DNA from: Brachyspira hyodysenteriae ATCC 27164
Lineage (GTDB): Bacteria > Spirochaetota > Brachyspiria > Brachyspirales > Brachyspiraceae
Assembly (NCBI RefSeq): GCF_001676785.2
Contig: NZ_CP015910.2
Coordinates: 1,674,001-1,738,000 of the forward strand
Reading direction: 5' to 3'
Length of the DNA: 64,000 nucleotides
The notes beneath the pieces are model-generated. The model did no database searches. It had not been told where the DNA came from and saw nothing but the letters and a program-made list of their open reading frames with translations. Numbering within the stretch: position 1 is the first letter of the stretch; each line of letters begins with the position of its first letter. The position numbers and the translations under genes were made by a program. Below, piece after piece: positions 28,589 through 38,906 of the stretch.

Positions 28589-29317
28589 TTAATTATCTAC
28601 AAAGTAGAAGCTGAATTGTCCGCCTATATCAACAGCACCATAATCATTTTTATTAAATCTTGAATCATTAACTCTTCCAGGTCCGAAATCATATCCAACA
28701 TAAAGTCCTAATCCTAAAGCTGTTTCATCACTAAAGAAGAATAAATAATCCAATGTTAATTTAAGATAAGGAATTACTGACATTTGATATTTATTTTTAA
28801 TATCATTTAAAGTATAATAGCTATTAGAAGTTTCAAATTGATTATATGTAGTATTATAATTTTTAGTAGATTCTCCTCCAGCCAATGGAATTTTTACTCC
28901 TGCTCCTAATCCTATAAAGAAGTTATATATATTAAATTTAGGAAGTATACCTATGCTTAATGTGTCAAAGTAATATGTTGTTTTTACATTTTGATATTGT
29001 CCTGCAGCACCGGCTTGCTTGCTTTCATTAAAGGCATAAACATCTCTATGATAAGCTAAATCCAATGCTATAGAAAATCCCATATAATTATCAAAACCAT
29101 TATATATACCAGGAGTTATTCCAATACCCCATTCAAAACCAGCATCAGTACTCAGTTTACCGTCGCTGCTATTAACTCCCAATTTATGTTCCTGATAACT
29201 TTGAGATATAGATGCTCCTAATGGTATATATATTCCTATACCGGCATTAAAATCTGCGAAAACAGTGCTGAATTGCATTATAAAAATACTAATAATTGCG
29301 ATAAGTATCTTTTTCAT
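28589..29317 (-). CDS. Predicted outer-membrane beta-barrel protein, paralogue of 6262-6933
   Basis: About 242 residues with a signal peptide (MKKILIAIISIFIMQFSTVFA) and a Gly/aromatic-rich mature part of alternating strands. The ATG at 29317 has AGGAG 5 nt upstream; the GTG two codons earlier is too close. Shared blocks with the protein at 6262 are the IPLGASI start, PKFNIYNFFIG, LDYLFFF, and GLGLYVGYDFG. The two are separated by 22 kb, so this is a dispersed family and not a tandem. Surface function is inferred only. Confidence 0.72.
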   Translation of the reverse strand: MKKILIAIISIFIMQFSTVFADFNAGIGIYIPLGASISQSYQEHKLGVNSSDGKLSTDAGFEWGIGITPGIYNGFDNYMGFSIALDLAYHRDVYAFNESKQAGAAGQYQNVKTTYYFDTLSIGILPKFNIYNFFIGLGAGVKIPLAGGESTKNYNTTYNQFETSNSYYTLNDIKNKYQMSVIPYLKLTLDYLFFFSDETALGLGLYVGYDFGPGRVNDSRFNKNDYGAVDIGGQFSFYFVDN

Positions 29318-29431
29318 AAACACTCCTTTATTAATTATTTATAATTATATTATAATACATTGTAAATAAAATGTCAAGAAAAAGTAAATAATTTTTACTA
29401 AAAAAGATAAATATCACAAATAAAGTAAAAT

Positions 29432-32400
29432 TTATTTATCAACATAATCTCTAGGTATACCAGGAAGTATATAATCAAATAAAGCATAATTAGCCATATA
29501 TAAAGTATCTCTGTCATTTGGATTTATAGTATTAACAGGAACTCTATATGTTTTTATATATCTGTATGAATCAATTATACCTTTATCAAAATTATTATAT
29601 AAATACTTCATCACAGTATAGTAATCACCTGAAGAATTAGTAGTATATGTGAATAAAAGCTTAGTATCATTTCTAGCTTTTAAATATCTGTTTATATCAT
29701 TATTTCTAGCCGGAGATAAGAAAATATCCATATCATCATAAGGCTTATCTCTGTTCGTATCTATTCCTATATAATGCATCAAAGGTATTTTTCCATTGGC
29801 ATTATCAAATGATTTTACAGCCAAACTTTCTAATGATGTATAGAAGTTAGTTTCTGTATTAAGTTTTATAGAAGGCTTACCAACATCTAAAATAGAAGAA
29901 GGAGAATATTGGAACTCTCTTATTTTTATAACATCATTATTCTGGAATGCTTCCAAATATGCAAAAGGAACAGTAAATAAATTAGCAGCAGAACCTGTTA
30001 TATATATTTTTTCAACTCTTTCTGCATCTTTAATTATATCAGATGAAAGCATAGCACTTTGAATAGATTTTAATGAATTTCTTCTATCCCTTGGTTTTGC
30101 TACATTTGTAAAGCTATTCAAATATGTATTAAGTTTTTCTCTATCTATCAAAACAGCTTTTTTTACTTCGCTGTCTCCTATAACATAACTATAAGCTGCA
30201 TATTTATTATCCTCATAAGCATAGAATATAAACATAGTATTAGTATTTTCATTTGAGAATATTTCATAAGCATCTTTTATATTATTATCAAAATTACTTT
30301 CAGGTACACGTATCTTATTTAATAATCCATATATATAAGCTGAATTAGTTTTGTATAATGAATAGAATCTATTTGCAAAAGATGCCACAGTTTCCGCTTC
30401 AAATATATATTGATTTCCATAAATATAATTCATAGTTGTGAATATATCATTTTCATTAGTTGCATCTGTATTCATTATAGTATTTGCAACAGTCAATACT
30501 TCGTTTGTATTTTGCATTCTATTTAAGAAATTAGTTACTGTATCAATAGGAGTATTAGCATATATTAAATCATAAAGAACAGCAACTTCTAAAATTTTAT
30601 CTTTATTTTCTCCGTCTACTCTAGTTGCAATATAATTCAAATATCTTACAGATTCTTTAGGATCATTTTTAGCTTTTAAGAATCTTGATAAAGTTCTAGG
30701 TGTAAAATACTCGTCTATAAGATCATAATTATTATTAGTATACAAATACATAAAATGCAATGCTCTATTAGCACCTTTAACTGCACCATCTTCTCCCATT
30801 CTTCTATATACAGGAAGCATAGATTTTATAAATCTGTAAGCATTAGAATCGCTTATATTAGTATATGAACTTGCAAAGAATTTATAACCTTCTTCAGAGA
30901 ATAAATATGCGGTATTTGTATCTTTAACTGCATATCTGTCTTCAACAATCCTAGCATAATTAAGCATCTTTTCATTATCACTCTGAGAATAAGCAATAAC
31001 ATTTGACATCATAGTTATGCTTGGAGAAGCACTTGAAGAATAAGAATTATAAAGTCTAGTTTTAAACTCATAAGCTGCATTTGATAATGAAGATACACTG
31101 TAATCAGGTTTTCCATATACAGTAAATATATTATTATCATAGCCTTTCATACTAACTTCCAGAGAATTAGAAGATAATTTCCTGAAATAATTAGTATAGA
31201 ACATTATTCTTGAATCTTTTCCGCCTTTTCCTACAACTAAAGCTATATTATTTATATCTCTTAAAACTCTTCTATTATTTGTGAATGTTTCATTATCGCA
31301 ATAAACTATATATAGATTCTTTTTCATTATGTTAGATATATCAGAAGCACTCGCACCTGTTATATCTGTAACTAATGGAACATAAGAATTAGTAGCTATA
31401 TCTTTTAATTCTATGAATCTAAAACTTCCTCTTCTTCTCCTATTTGTAGAAACTGTATTTGTAGAAGTCATATTTGTAGACATATCATTTGAATACATAT
31501 TATTAGTTTCTTCAGGATTATAGGAAACATTCATATATAAATTTCTATTATCAAAATTATTTAATTCATTATCTTCTGGCAAATTATTATAACTATAAAC
31601 ATTATTAGTAACATTAGTATTGCTTGCCATAGTCATACCGCTGTTTATTTCTTTCTCAGCATTTCTAGTAGTTCTGAAGAATGCTATTAATTTACTATCT
31701 ATATAAGCAGTTTTTGCAGGAAGCATATATTCTGTTGAATCATATAATTCTCTTACAAATATATTTCTATTGCTTATAACAATAGGTCTAAATCCTATAT
31801 GAGTAACATAGTTTTTAGTTTTAGGCATAGAATTAGTCTGCATATAGAATGAAGTTCTTCCATTTTCTCTAACAAATCTATATCCTAAATAAGTATCCCA
31901 AATAAGAGTTTCATCTTTACGCATAGATTTATCAATATCTTCAGCTTTAACATCACATATAACTATAGGCTCTATAGGAGTATTAGAGAATTTATCTATT
32001 GCCTCCTTTTCGTAAGTAGATATTTGCTTAAGCATAGCAGATTCCATTTTACTGTCATAAGGAGTATCTACAGCATTCAAATACATCTGATATGAATATA
32101 AAGCCTTTTCATAAAGTTTGTAATATTCTCTAAGATAATAATTGTTCTCACCCAAAGTATAAAGTCTCTTATCTAAGAATTTCCTTCTCATATCAATGGC
32201 ATCAAACATGGCAAGTATATTAATGCTGGCATCAGGATAACTGTCTTTCAAAAACTCTATAACTTTATATTTAGCTTGTCTTAATATAAAGTTATTATCC
32301 TCTACAAATGTTATCATGAATACGCTTTCTCTCAATCTTTTAAGTATTCTAAATACATACTGCACAGGATAATCCAAACTATCCGGATATCTGTTTCTAT

Positions 32401-35400
32401 ACTTAGAACTGAAATCAATCAAAGTAGTAAGTATTGCAATTTCTTCAACGGCAAAAGCAGAAGTCTGTGCCTTTGAGAATGCTGACATATATTCTCTAGC
32501 TGCCTCTTCTATATATCCAGCTAATTCATAAGCTTTAGCCAAATTATATCTTATAATAATTTCTGTTTTCAAATCCACAGGGAAATTAGAGTTAGATGAT
32601 AAAATATATTTATACCTATCTATAGCATCTTTAAGCATAGATAATCTTTGTACATTAACATCATGATCTCTCATATCTGTAGGATCATCTGATTGTTTTT
32701 TTCTATAATTGACACTGTTATCTGCTGTAAGTTTGAAAGCCATAATATAATTGAAAGCAGCTATATGAGAATATAATAATAATCTGTCTTTTGTGCTTAC
32801 AACATTATTTGTTGATAATATCTGAAGTGTTTTAGTAGTATTAAATAATTCTATAAAAAATTCTCTTCTAATAGAAGTTAAATCATTTTCTGATAAATAT
32901 CTTAAATATAAAGATGATAAACTTAAATAGTTTTTAGCATCGTTTTCAGCATTCTGATATTGAAGACTAGGATTATTAGCTAAAGTCTTTGCATCTAAAG
33001 TTTTCTGATATTCTTCTATTGATGTTTTAAAAGACATTATAGAATTTGACTGATCACCCTGTCTGTAATAAAGATATCCTTCATTATTGTAATATGTAGC
33101 AAGCATTAAAGGCTGAATAGATTTTTTAGGTTTATCTTGTATAATATAATTACGGTATGAAGATAAAGCTTCTCTAGCCTCAGAATATCTTCCCATTTTC
33201 TCATACAATTCCTGATATATAGAATATAACATCTGCTGTTTATCTACGTTTAAAGGCTCTCCAGGTATATATCCTCCGAAAGATGCAAGTCCTAAATTTA
33301 CAACGTTTATATTAGCACCATACAAAGTTATACTAACATAATTAGGAGTATAAACAGAAGAATCCAAACTATCTATTTGGGCTTTTACACTATCACAATA
33401 AGCTAAGGCATTATTATAATCTTCTAATTTTAAATAACATGCAGCAAGTAAAAGCTGATTAAGTTCATTTTTATTAACATCATCTTTTGTAAGTTTATCT
33501 CTTTCTAGTAAAGACTCTATAGCCTTTTCATAATCTTCTTGTTCTATAGCAGCAACTGAAGTATATCCAACTATTTTATATACACTTTCTTTATCACCTA
33601 ATTTCTCAAATAAAGCACGGGCTTTCTCATATTCGCTATAAGCTCCTTTTATATCATTGTTCATCCATAAAGAATAACCATAAAAGAAATGATACCAAGC
33701 CTTACTTTTATCTGATCCTACTTGATTTAAAAGACTTTCTGCTTCCTTATATTCATTAACTGCATCTGAATATCTTCCATTTATTAAATAAGAATTTGCA
33801 AGCATTATAGAAACTACATTAGGCTTAGTTCTTACTTTACTTTTTGCCATTATTAATGAATCTATAATTTCTGAATCCAAATTCTGAGTTTGGAATGCAA
33901 GCATATTATATCCCATATATTGACCATTAGTAATTGCATTATCTTTATAAGCCGGTACTAACTCTATTACACTTTTAGATGTTTTTTCATCTTGAAGAAC
34001 CTGCATTCTTAAAGCCTGAGCAAATGTTAACATCTCAGCCTTTTTCACATAATAATTCTCTTCATCAGGATATAAGAATATTGCAAAATTAATATATGAT
34101 ACAGCCTTTTCAACTATAGTATCAAAAGCCATATTCAAATATAGATAAAATCCGTCTTCTCTTTTTTTCTCACTTACAACATATCGTTCCGGACTATACT
34201 GTTTTGATACAGCTATACCATAATATCTATTAGCCAAGTAATAATAGGCATTAGCAAGTTCAGCATGTGCCTCATGAGAAGAATATCTAGTTGATAAAAT
34301 ATTTCTCTCTCTCTCTAATATAGTTTCTTCAAGGGATTCTATTGTACTGTATGCTCTAAGTCCGCTCTCTATAACTCTTGATGAAGAAGAAGTATCATTA
34401 GGATTATATTTTAAAGTTTCATTATAATTATCATAAGCAGCGGCATATTTACCCTCATTGTATGCTTTATCTGCCAAAGATTTATAATAATTAGCTAATG
34501 TATCTTTACAATACTGTGCCTCATAAGTAGAATCAAAATTTTTTCCGCCTGAACTCAATGCTTCTTTAAACAAAGCATAAGAGCCGTCATCTTTCTGAGC
34601 CATAAGTACTTTAGCATTAGCATAATAACCCAATGCAAGCATTATATCGTTTTTAGATTCAACATAAGGCTTAAATAAATTAGTAGCATCATCATAATTT
34701 CTAGAGAGTATAAGTCCGTCCAAATATATAAGTCTGGTAGCAACAGCTAAAGGAGCATAAGGATGTGCGTTTTCTATTATAGTATCATAAGAAATTTTTG
34801 AATCTCTTATAAAATCTTTTGCAATCTCTAATCTATCTGAAAATAATAAATCTCTTCTTTTATAAGGATTATTATAAATATCTTCATCTTCAGGATATTT
34901 GTATCCATTATCTTCAACTGAATGAGCATATAATTTAGCTATTGGAATATATAAGTCTTTATTAATATTTAAATTAATAATTTCACTAAGAATTGCAAAT
35001 GTATCTTTATTATTTTTATTAGCTTTATATTTTTCATTAGCAGATATATATCCTGTCCAAGCTATTAAATTAGTAATTTCCAAATCATTATTAGTAAGAA
35101 AATATTCATTTGTATATGATTCTATATCAAACCAATTATTATTAGTATCAAATTTTGTATCTATCTTTGATGTTAAAAATCCTGGAAATGTATCTAAATA
35201 TTCAGATGTTAATACTTTTTTGGCATTATTATATTCATTCATATTCTTATTAGTATATGATGAAACCATCATATTAAAATAAGCTTTGGCAACATTATTC
35301 TGATCTTCAGAAAAAGGGAAATATTCAGCAAATCTTTCTATAACATCAACTTTTCTATTATATGGAAGTTCTACAAAACTATTATACATAGCTGCTGAAC

Positions 35401-36430
35401 TATCATCTTTTATAAAATATTCCTTAGTGGATCCCATTGTAACTATACTTGTGCCATCTTCACTTACAACATAAGTTCCAACCAAAGCTGAAGGATAAGC
35501 TACATTAAAAGTTGTTAATTGAGTATCTTCTGATAAAACATAATATTGATGAGTCGCCAAAGAATAAGACATTAAACGTCTTTTATCATAATAAGTTAAA
35601 TTTCCATCTCTGTCAGAATCTTTTTCTATCTCAAAGAAAATAATAGTATCATCATTATAAAAAGTAGGATTAAACTTGAATGTTTCTGTATCTGTAAGTA
35701 TAGTTAAATTAGTTTCATTGTTTGTATTATGAGTTAAATCTAATATAGCTAATTGAGAATATTTATCTCCTATTTTAGAAGTTATGAATGCTATCTTTGT
35801 ATCATCAAAAGAAAATGTAGGAGAACTAGCTTCAATATCAGATAATTTTTGAACATCTTTACCATTAGGTTTTACAGCAAAAAGTTTCTTTATTCCTCCG
35901 TCCCTATCCGAAACAAAAGCTATAATATTACCTTTATGAGAAACCACAGGATCAGTATCATAACCCTTATAATCAGTAAGCCTTACAATACTTTGCTCTA
36001 AGTTTTCTAAATTATTTTTTGAAGTTCTTATCCCAAGATTATAAAGTTTATATAAATAAATATCTCCGAAAGCATCATCTCTAGTTGAAGAAAATACTAT
36101 ATATCTTGATTTATCATCAATAGAAACAGATGTATCTATTGCAGGACTTCTAGTTAATCTATAGGTTTCTAGTGTGTATGAATCTACGGCAAAAATATCA
36201 GTATTTCCGGCATTTTCTCTTGAATAATAAATCCAAGTACCTTCTCTATCAATAACAGCATCCAATGCCGGATTTACTTCTCCAGACGTTAAAGAATATC
36301 TTTTATATTCTCTTAAAAAAGGTCTGCTGCTAAATGCAGAATCAGAACTTTTCTGACTTGATGCACAAGCAAACAGAATAAAAGAAAATAAAATTAATAT
36401 TTTAAATTTCATATAACACTTTAATCTCAT
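29432..36430 (-). CDS. Giant lipoprotein: TolB-like PD40 propeller, TPR array, CHAT-like C-terminus
   Basis: A 2332-residue protein. The signal peptide ends in a lipobox FACASS, so a lipid anchor is predicted. Residues ~55-345 hold PD40/TolB-like blades (IYYSRENAGNTDIF, VFSSTRDDAFGDIY, AFVSDRDGG). Residues ~380-1550 are a long helical region with TPR units (for example KAYNEGKYAAAYDNYNETLK). A low-complexity Asn/Thr/Ser segment follows near 1620-1710. The C-terminal ~280 residues resemble a CHAT peptidase fold: IYITGSAANLFTVPFAYLEA (2142-2161), FQYSPSSIL, and MHYIG (His2219). The usual catalytic-Cys strand reads LLFTYTTNSSG with no Cys. An alternative start is the ATG at 36412. It follows the STAS gene. 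Confidence 0.8.
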   Translation of the reverse strand: MRLKCYMKFKILILFSFILFACASSQKSSDSAFSSRPFLREYKRYSLTSGEVNPALDAVIDREGTWIYYSRENAGNTDIFAVDSYTLETYRLTRSPAIDTSVSIDDKSRYIVFSSTRDDAFGDIYLYKLYNLGIRTSKNNLENLEQSIVRLTDYKGYDTDPVVSHKGNIIAFVSDRDGGIKKLFAVKPNGKDVQKLSDIEASSPTFSFDDTKIAFITSKIGDKYSQLAILDLTHNTNNETNLTILTDTETFKFNPTFYNDDTIIFFEIEKDSDRDGNLTYYDKRRLMSYSLATHQYYVLSEDTQLTTFNVAYPSALVGTYVVSEDGTSIVTMGSTKEYFIKDDSSAAMYNSFVELPYNRKVDVIERFAEYFPFSEDQNNVAKAYFNMMVSSYTNKNMNEYNNAKKVLTSEYLDTFPGFLTSKIDTKFDTNNNWFDIESYTNEYFLTNNDLEITNLIAWTGYISANEKYKANKNNKDTFAILSEIINLNINKDLYIPIAKLYAHSVEDNGYKYPEDEDIYNNPYKRRDLLFSDRLEIAKDFIRDSKISYDTIIENAHPYAPLAVATRLIYLDGLILSRNYDDATNLFKPYVESKNDIMLALGYYANAKVLMAQKDDGSYALFKEALSSGGKNFDSTYEAQYCKDTLANYYKSLADKAYNEGKYAAAYDNYNETLKYNPNDTSSSSRVIESGLRAYSTIESLEETILERERNILSTRYSSHEAHAELANAYYYLANRYYGIAVSKQYSPERYVVSEKKREDGFYLYLNMAFDTIVEKAVSYINFAIFLYPDEENYYVKKAEMLTFAQALRMQVLQDEKTSKSVIELVPAYKDNAITNGQYMGYNMLAFQTQNLDSEIIDSLIMAKSKVRTKPNVVSIMLANSYLINGRYSDAVNEYKEAESLLNQVGSDKSKAWYHFFYGYSLWMNNDIKGAYSEYEKARALFEKLGDKESVYKIVGYTSVAAIEQEDYEKAIESLLERDKLTKDDVNKNELNQLLLAACYLKLEDYNNALAYCDSVKAQIDSLDSSVYTPNYVSITLYGANINVVNLGLASFGGYIPGEPLNVDKQQMLYSIYQELYEKMGRYSEAREALSSYRNYIIQDKPKKSIQPLMLATYYNNEGYLYYRQGDQSNSIMSFKTSIEEYQKTLDAKTLANNPSLQYQNAENDAKNYLSLSSLYLRYLSENDLTSIRREFFIELFNTTKTLQILSTNNVVSTKDRLLLYSHIAAFNYIMAFKLTADNSVNYRKKQSDDPTDMRDHDVNVQRLSMLKDAIDRYKYILSSNSNFPVDLKTEIIIRYNLAKAYELAGYIEEAAREYMSAFSKAQTSAFAVEEIAILTTLIDFSSKYRNRYPDSLDYPVQYVFRILKRLRESVFMITFVEDNNFILRQAKYKVIEFLKDSYPDASINILAMFDAIDMRRKFLDKRLYTLGENNYYLREYYKLYEKALYSYQMYLNAVDTPYDSKMESAMLKQISTYEKEAIDKFSNTPIEPIVICDVKAEDIDKSMRKDETLIWDTYLGYRFVRENGRTSFYMQTNSMPKTKNYVTHIGFRPIVISNRNIFVRELYDSTEYMLPAKTAYIDSKLIAFFRTTRNAEKEINSGMTMASNTNVTNNVYSYNNLPEDNELNNFDNRNLYMNVSYNPEETNNMYSNDMSTNMTSTNTVSTNRRRRGSFRFIELKDIATNSYVPLVTDITGASASDISNIMKKNLYIVYCDNETFTNNRRVLRDINNIALVVGKGGKDSRIMFYTNYFRKLSSNSLEVSMKGYDNNIFTVYGKPDYSVSSLSNAAYEFKTRLYNSYSSSASPSITMMSNVIAYSQSDNEKMLNYARIVEDRYAVKDTNTAYLFSEEGYKFFASSYTNISDSNAYRFIKSMLPVYRRMGEDGAVKGANRALHFMYLYTNNNYDLIDEYFTPRTLSRFLKAKNDPKESVRYLNYIATRVDGENKDKILEVAVLYDLIYANTPIDTVTNFLNRMQNTNEVLTVANTIMNTDATNENDIFTTMNYIYGNQYIFEAETVASFANRFYSLYKTNSAYIYGLLNKIRVPESNFDNNIKDAYEIFSNENTNTMFIFYAYEDNKYAAYSYVIGDSEVKKAVLIDREKLNTYLNSFTNVAKPRDRRNSLKSIQSAMLSSDIIKDAERVEKIYITGSAANLFTVPFAYLEAFQNNDVIKIREFQYSPSSILDVGKPSIKLNTETNFYTSLESLAVKSFDNANGKIPLMHYIGIDTNRDKPYDDMDIFLSPARNNDINRYLKARNDTKLLFTYTTNSSGDYYTVMKYLYNNFDKGIIDSYRYIKTYRVPVNTINPNDRDTLYMANYALFDYILPGIPRDYVDK

Positions 36431-36522
36431 ACTCTTCCAATATAATAATTTATTACTATTACCAAAACTAAAACATATGTAAAGTATTATACAAAAAAAA
36501 CAAATAAAATCAATCTAAAATA

Positions 36523-36855
36523 TTAAAATGAAGCTACAGCATCATCTACGCTTTCATATACTTCAAATAAATCTTCTAATTCTACTGTTTTCAATATTTT
36601 CTTAATTATATCAGGAACGCAAGCTAATACCAATCTTCCATTTTTATCTTTAATTTTTCTCATTATAGAAATGAACACTCTTATACCGCTTGAACTTAAG
36701 TATTCTATACCTGATAATTCTAATATCAAATTAATAGAACCTGATTCTACTAATTGCTCTAATTCAGCTTCAATAGATACAGATAAATTAACATCTAATT
36801 TACCTACTAAACTTACAACCTTAACTTTTCCTTTATCCTCTATGTTTAAACTCAT
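36523..36855 (-). CDS. STAS domain anti-sigma factor antagonist
   Basis: A 110-residue SpoIIAA-like single-domain protein. The phosphorylation-site motif YLSSSGIRV (Ser at 54-56) is intact, so regulation by a serine kinase and phosphatase (partner switching) is likely. AGGAG is 7 nt before the ATG. No anti-sigma kinase or phosphatase is adjacent in the window, so the partners are elsewhere. It lies 92 nt upstream of the giant lipoprotein gene on the same strand. Confidence 0.9.
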   Translation of the reverse strand: MSLNIEDKGKVKVVSLVGKLDVNLSVSIEAELEQLVESGSINLILELSGIEYLSSSGIRVFISIMRKIKDKNGRLVLACVPDIIKKILKTVELEDLFEVYESVDDAVASF

Positions 36856-36978
36856 ATATTTCTCCTTAAGAATAATTATTTTTTAAGTATAACAAATAAA
36901 AAAAAATATTCAATATACTTACATATATAACAATAATATAATAAAATTGTAATATTTATTTTTCTTAAAAATTGATTA

Positions 36979-37497
36979 TTATGATAAAATTCCTATCATA
37001 GCTTTTTTTTCCCAATTGATATCAGATGATTGAGGACAAGGAAATGTATTCCATTTAACATTCTTTTTTGCAATCCAATTTTCTTTATCTTCAAAAACTC
37101 CGTTAAATTTCATCCATTTATTTAGTTTGGTATAATAGGAAGGTTTATAGGCATAAGTATAATATAATTTATTATTTTCAACTATATATCCTTCCATAAA
37201 AGTTACCTTTATAGAAGGATATCCGGAAAAAACAAGCATAAATTTGTTTAAATAGTCTGTATTACTATAAACAGCCATATTATCATGTTTTGCCTGAATA
37301 AAATTTAATCTTTTCTTTTTATTTATAATAAGATCACCGTCTTCTTTGAATAGATAATCTCTATCCGCTTCCTTTACAACTCTATTTTGTACTAATTTAA
37401 TCCAAGCATTATCATAAGAAATAACTGTTTTATTATTAATAAAAAATAAAACAGTTAAAACTAATAGTATAACTAATATAATAGAAATATACGACAT
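36979..37497 (-). CDS. Membrane-anchored protein, paralogue of the next gene upstream
   Basis: A 172-residue protein with an N-terminal hydrophobic helix (3-22) and no clear cleavage site. Its C-terminal block (KWMKFNGVFEDKENWIA, then NTFPCPQSSDINW) matches the neighbour at 37507 (SWKKANSTFTNERWVA, NSYPVPQPEDVNW), so they are tandem paralogues. There is no good ribosome-binding site before the ATG. The only GGAG lies inside the end of the upstream gene, 9 nt before its stop region, suggesting translational coupling. Function unknown. Confidence 0.65.
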   Translation of the reverse strand: MSYISIILVILLVLTVLFFINNKTVISYDNAWIKLVQNRVVKEADRDYLFKEDGDLIINKKKRLNFIQAKHDNMAVYSNTDYLNKFMLVFSGYPSIKVTFMEGYIVENNKLYYTYAYKPSYYTKLNKWMKFNGVFEDKENWIAKKNVKWNTFPCPQSSDINWEKKAMIGILS

Positions 37498-37506
37498 TAT
37501 ATTTTT

Positions 37507-38037
37507 TTAATATAACTCTCCTGCATATTCTCCATCAGCCCAGTTAACATCTTCAGGCTGAGGTACAGGATAAGAATTCCAATCAGCATCTGCATTAGCT
37601 ACCCATCTTTCATTAGTAAAAGTAGAATTAGCTTTTTTCCAAGAATCTAATTTGCCTTGATAGCTTTTTATATATTTTGAATATCTCATTATTTTTCCGC
37701 CCTCTATAGAATAACCTTCAACTAAGTTAATTCCTAAAGCTGGGGCACCATCATAAAACATTGATATAGGTACTTGATGTGTATAATAAGCATGTGTATC
37801 TGATCTAGCACCCATAAATTTATATAGCTTAACAAGTAAAAGAGGAGATCTTCCTGAAACTAATTCTAAATCTCCTCCAGGTCTTCCTTCATATAATGCA
37901 CCTTTCATATCTATAGTTTTTTTAAAAATGAAATTAGCCCAATTCTTAGAATAATCACTGTCTTTTGTTATATTTTGTGCATTTAAAAAATTAAATGAAA
38001 AAACAAATAAAAATATAAACAAAAATACTTTCTTCAT
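37507..38037 (-). CDS. Exported protein of unknown function (tandem paralogue)
   Basis: A 176-residue protein with a cleavable signal peptide (ends FNFLNAQ, residue 21), so it is periplasmic or surface-located. The mature protein carries Trp/Tyr-rich segments and a C-terminal block shared with the gene at 36979 (NSYPVPQPEDVNW). I do not recognise the family. It lies 9 nt before its paralogue, with which it is probably cotranscribed. Confidence 0.65.
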   Translation of the reverse strand: MKKVFLFIFLFVFSFNFLNAQNITKDSDYSKNWANFIFKKTIDMKGALYEGRPGGDLELVSGRSPLLLVKLYKFMGARSDTHAYYTHQVPISMFYDGAPALGINLVEGYSIEGGKIMRYSKYIKSYQGKLDSWKKANSTFTNERWVANADADWNSYPVPQPEDVNWADGEYAGELY

Positions 38038-38152
38038 AACTGTATTCTCCTATTTTTTATATGTATATTAAATCAAATAAAAAATATAAATGTAAAATAT
38101 ACTTTTCTATATTATCGGAATAATACAAGAACAATAGAAAAATTTAATATAT

Positions 38153-38740
38153 TTATTCAGAAAAAACTCTTTGCATTATAATGTCTGATATATAAGAAGC
38201 CAATTCCTCTACAGATATAAAACAATCATTAACTATCCAATCTGTAAGAACTGATATGAATGCACCAGAATAAAAACTAACCATAACCCTTATAACATTC
38301 TCTTTATTAGGGCGTATAGTCTTAAAATCTTTTATACCTTCTATAACATAAGAAGCCAAATATTCTCTTAAAATACTTGTAACGCTTCCGTCTTTATTAT
38401 TTTGAAATATTATTTTTAAATACTTTCTATTCAAATAGAAATATTGAAGTATTTTTTCCATTATATCAACATGTGAGTCTTTTAATTTATTTTCTATTTT
38501 ATATCTTTTCAAATCTTCTAAAAACTTAGCCTCGTATTCATCTAATTTTGATTTTAATAATTCATATTTATCATTATAGTAAGTATAAAAAGTACTTCTA
38601 TGCATATTAGCTTTTGCACAAATATCGATAACTCTTATATCTTCAAAAGGCTTTTCTTCCAATAAAAGACCTAGAGAATCTTCAAGCAACTTTTTTGTTT
38701 TTTTTACTCTGGCATTGTTTTTATTTGAACTGCTCTTCAT
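38153..38740 (-). CDS. TetR/AcrR family transcriptional regulator
   Basis: A 195-residue repressor-type regulator. The N-terminal helix-turn-helix is typical (IRVIDICAKANMHRSTFYTYYNDKYEL, about 37-63 in two parts). The C-terminal half is a helical ligand-binding domain with no recognisable specificity. It is divergent from the RND transporter gene, with a perfect 9+2+9 palindrome in the intergenic space. Such pairs normally mean the regulator represses the pump gene and itself. Confidence 0.9.
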   Translation of the reverse strand: MKSSSNKNNARVKKTKKLLEDSLGLLLEEKPFEDIRVIDICAKANMHRSTFYTYYNDKYELLKSKLDEYEAKFLEDLKRYKIENKLKDSHVDIMEKILQYFYLNRKYLKIIFQNNKDGSVTSILREYLASYVIEGIKDFKTIRPNKENVIRVMVSFYSGAFISVLTDWIVNDCFISVEELASYISDIIMQRVFSE

Positions 38741-38906
38741 AAAATGTCCTAGATTTTGATAAATAAAAAATATTAATAGACTTGTGTATATTATATTATA
38801 ATCTTATAAAATGTAAACTATTTATATTTTATAATTATAAATATTTTAATAAAAAATATAAATTAATTTCATAATAAACAACAATATAATATTTATGTCT
38901 ATAAAA

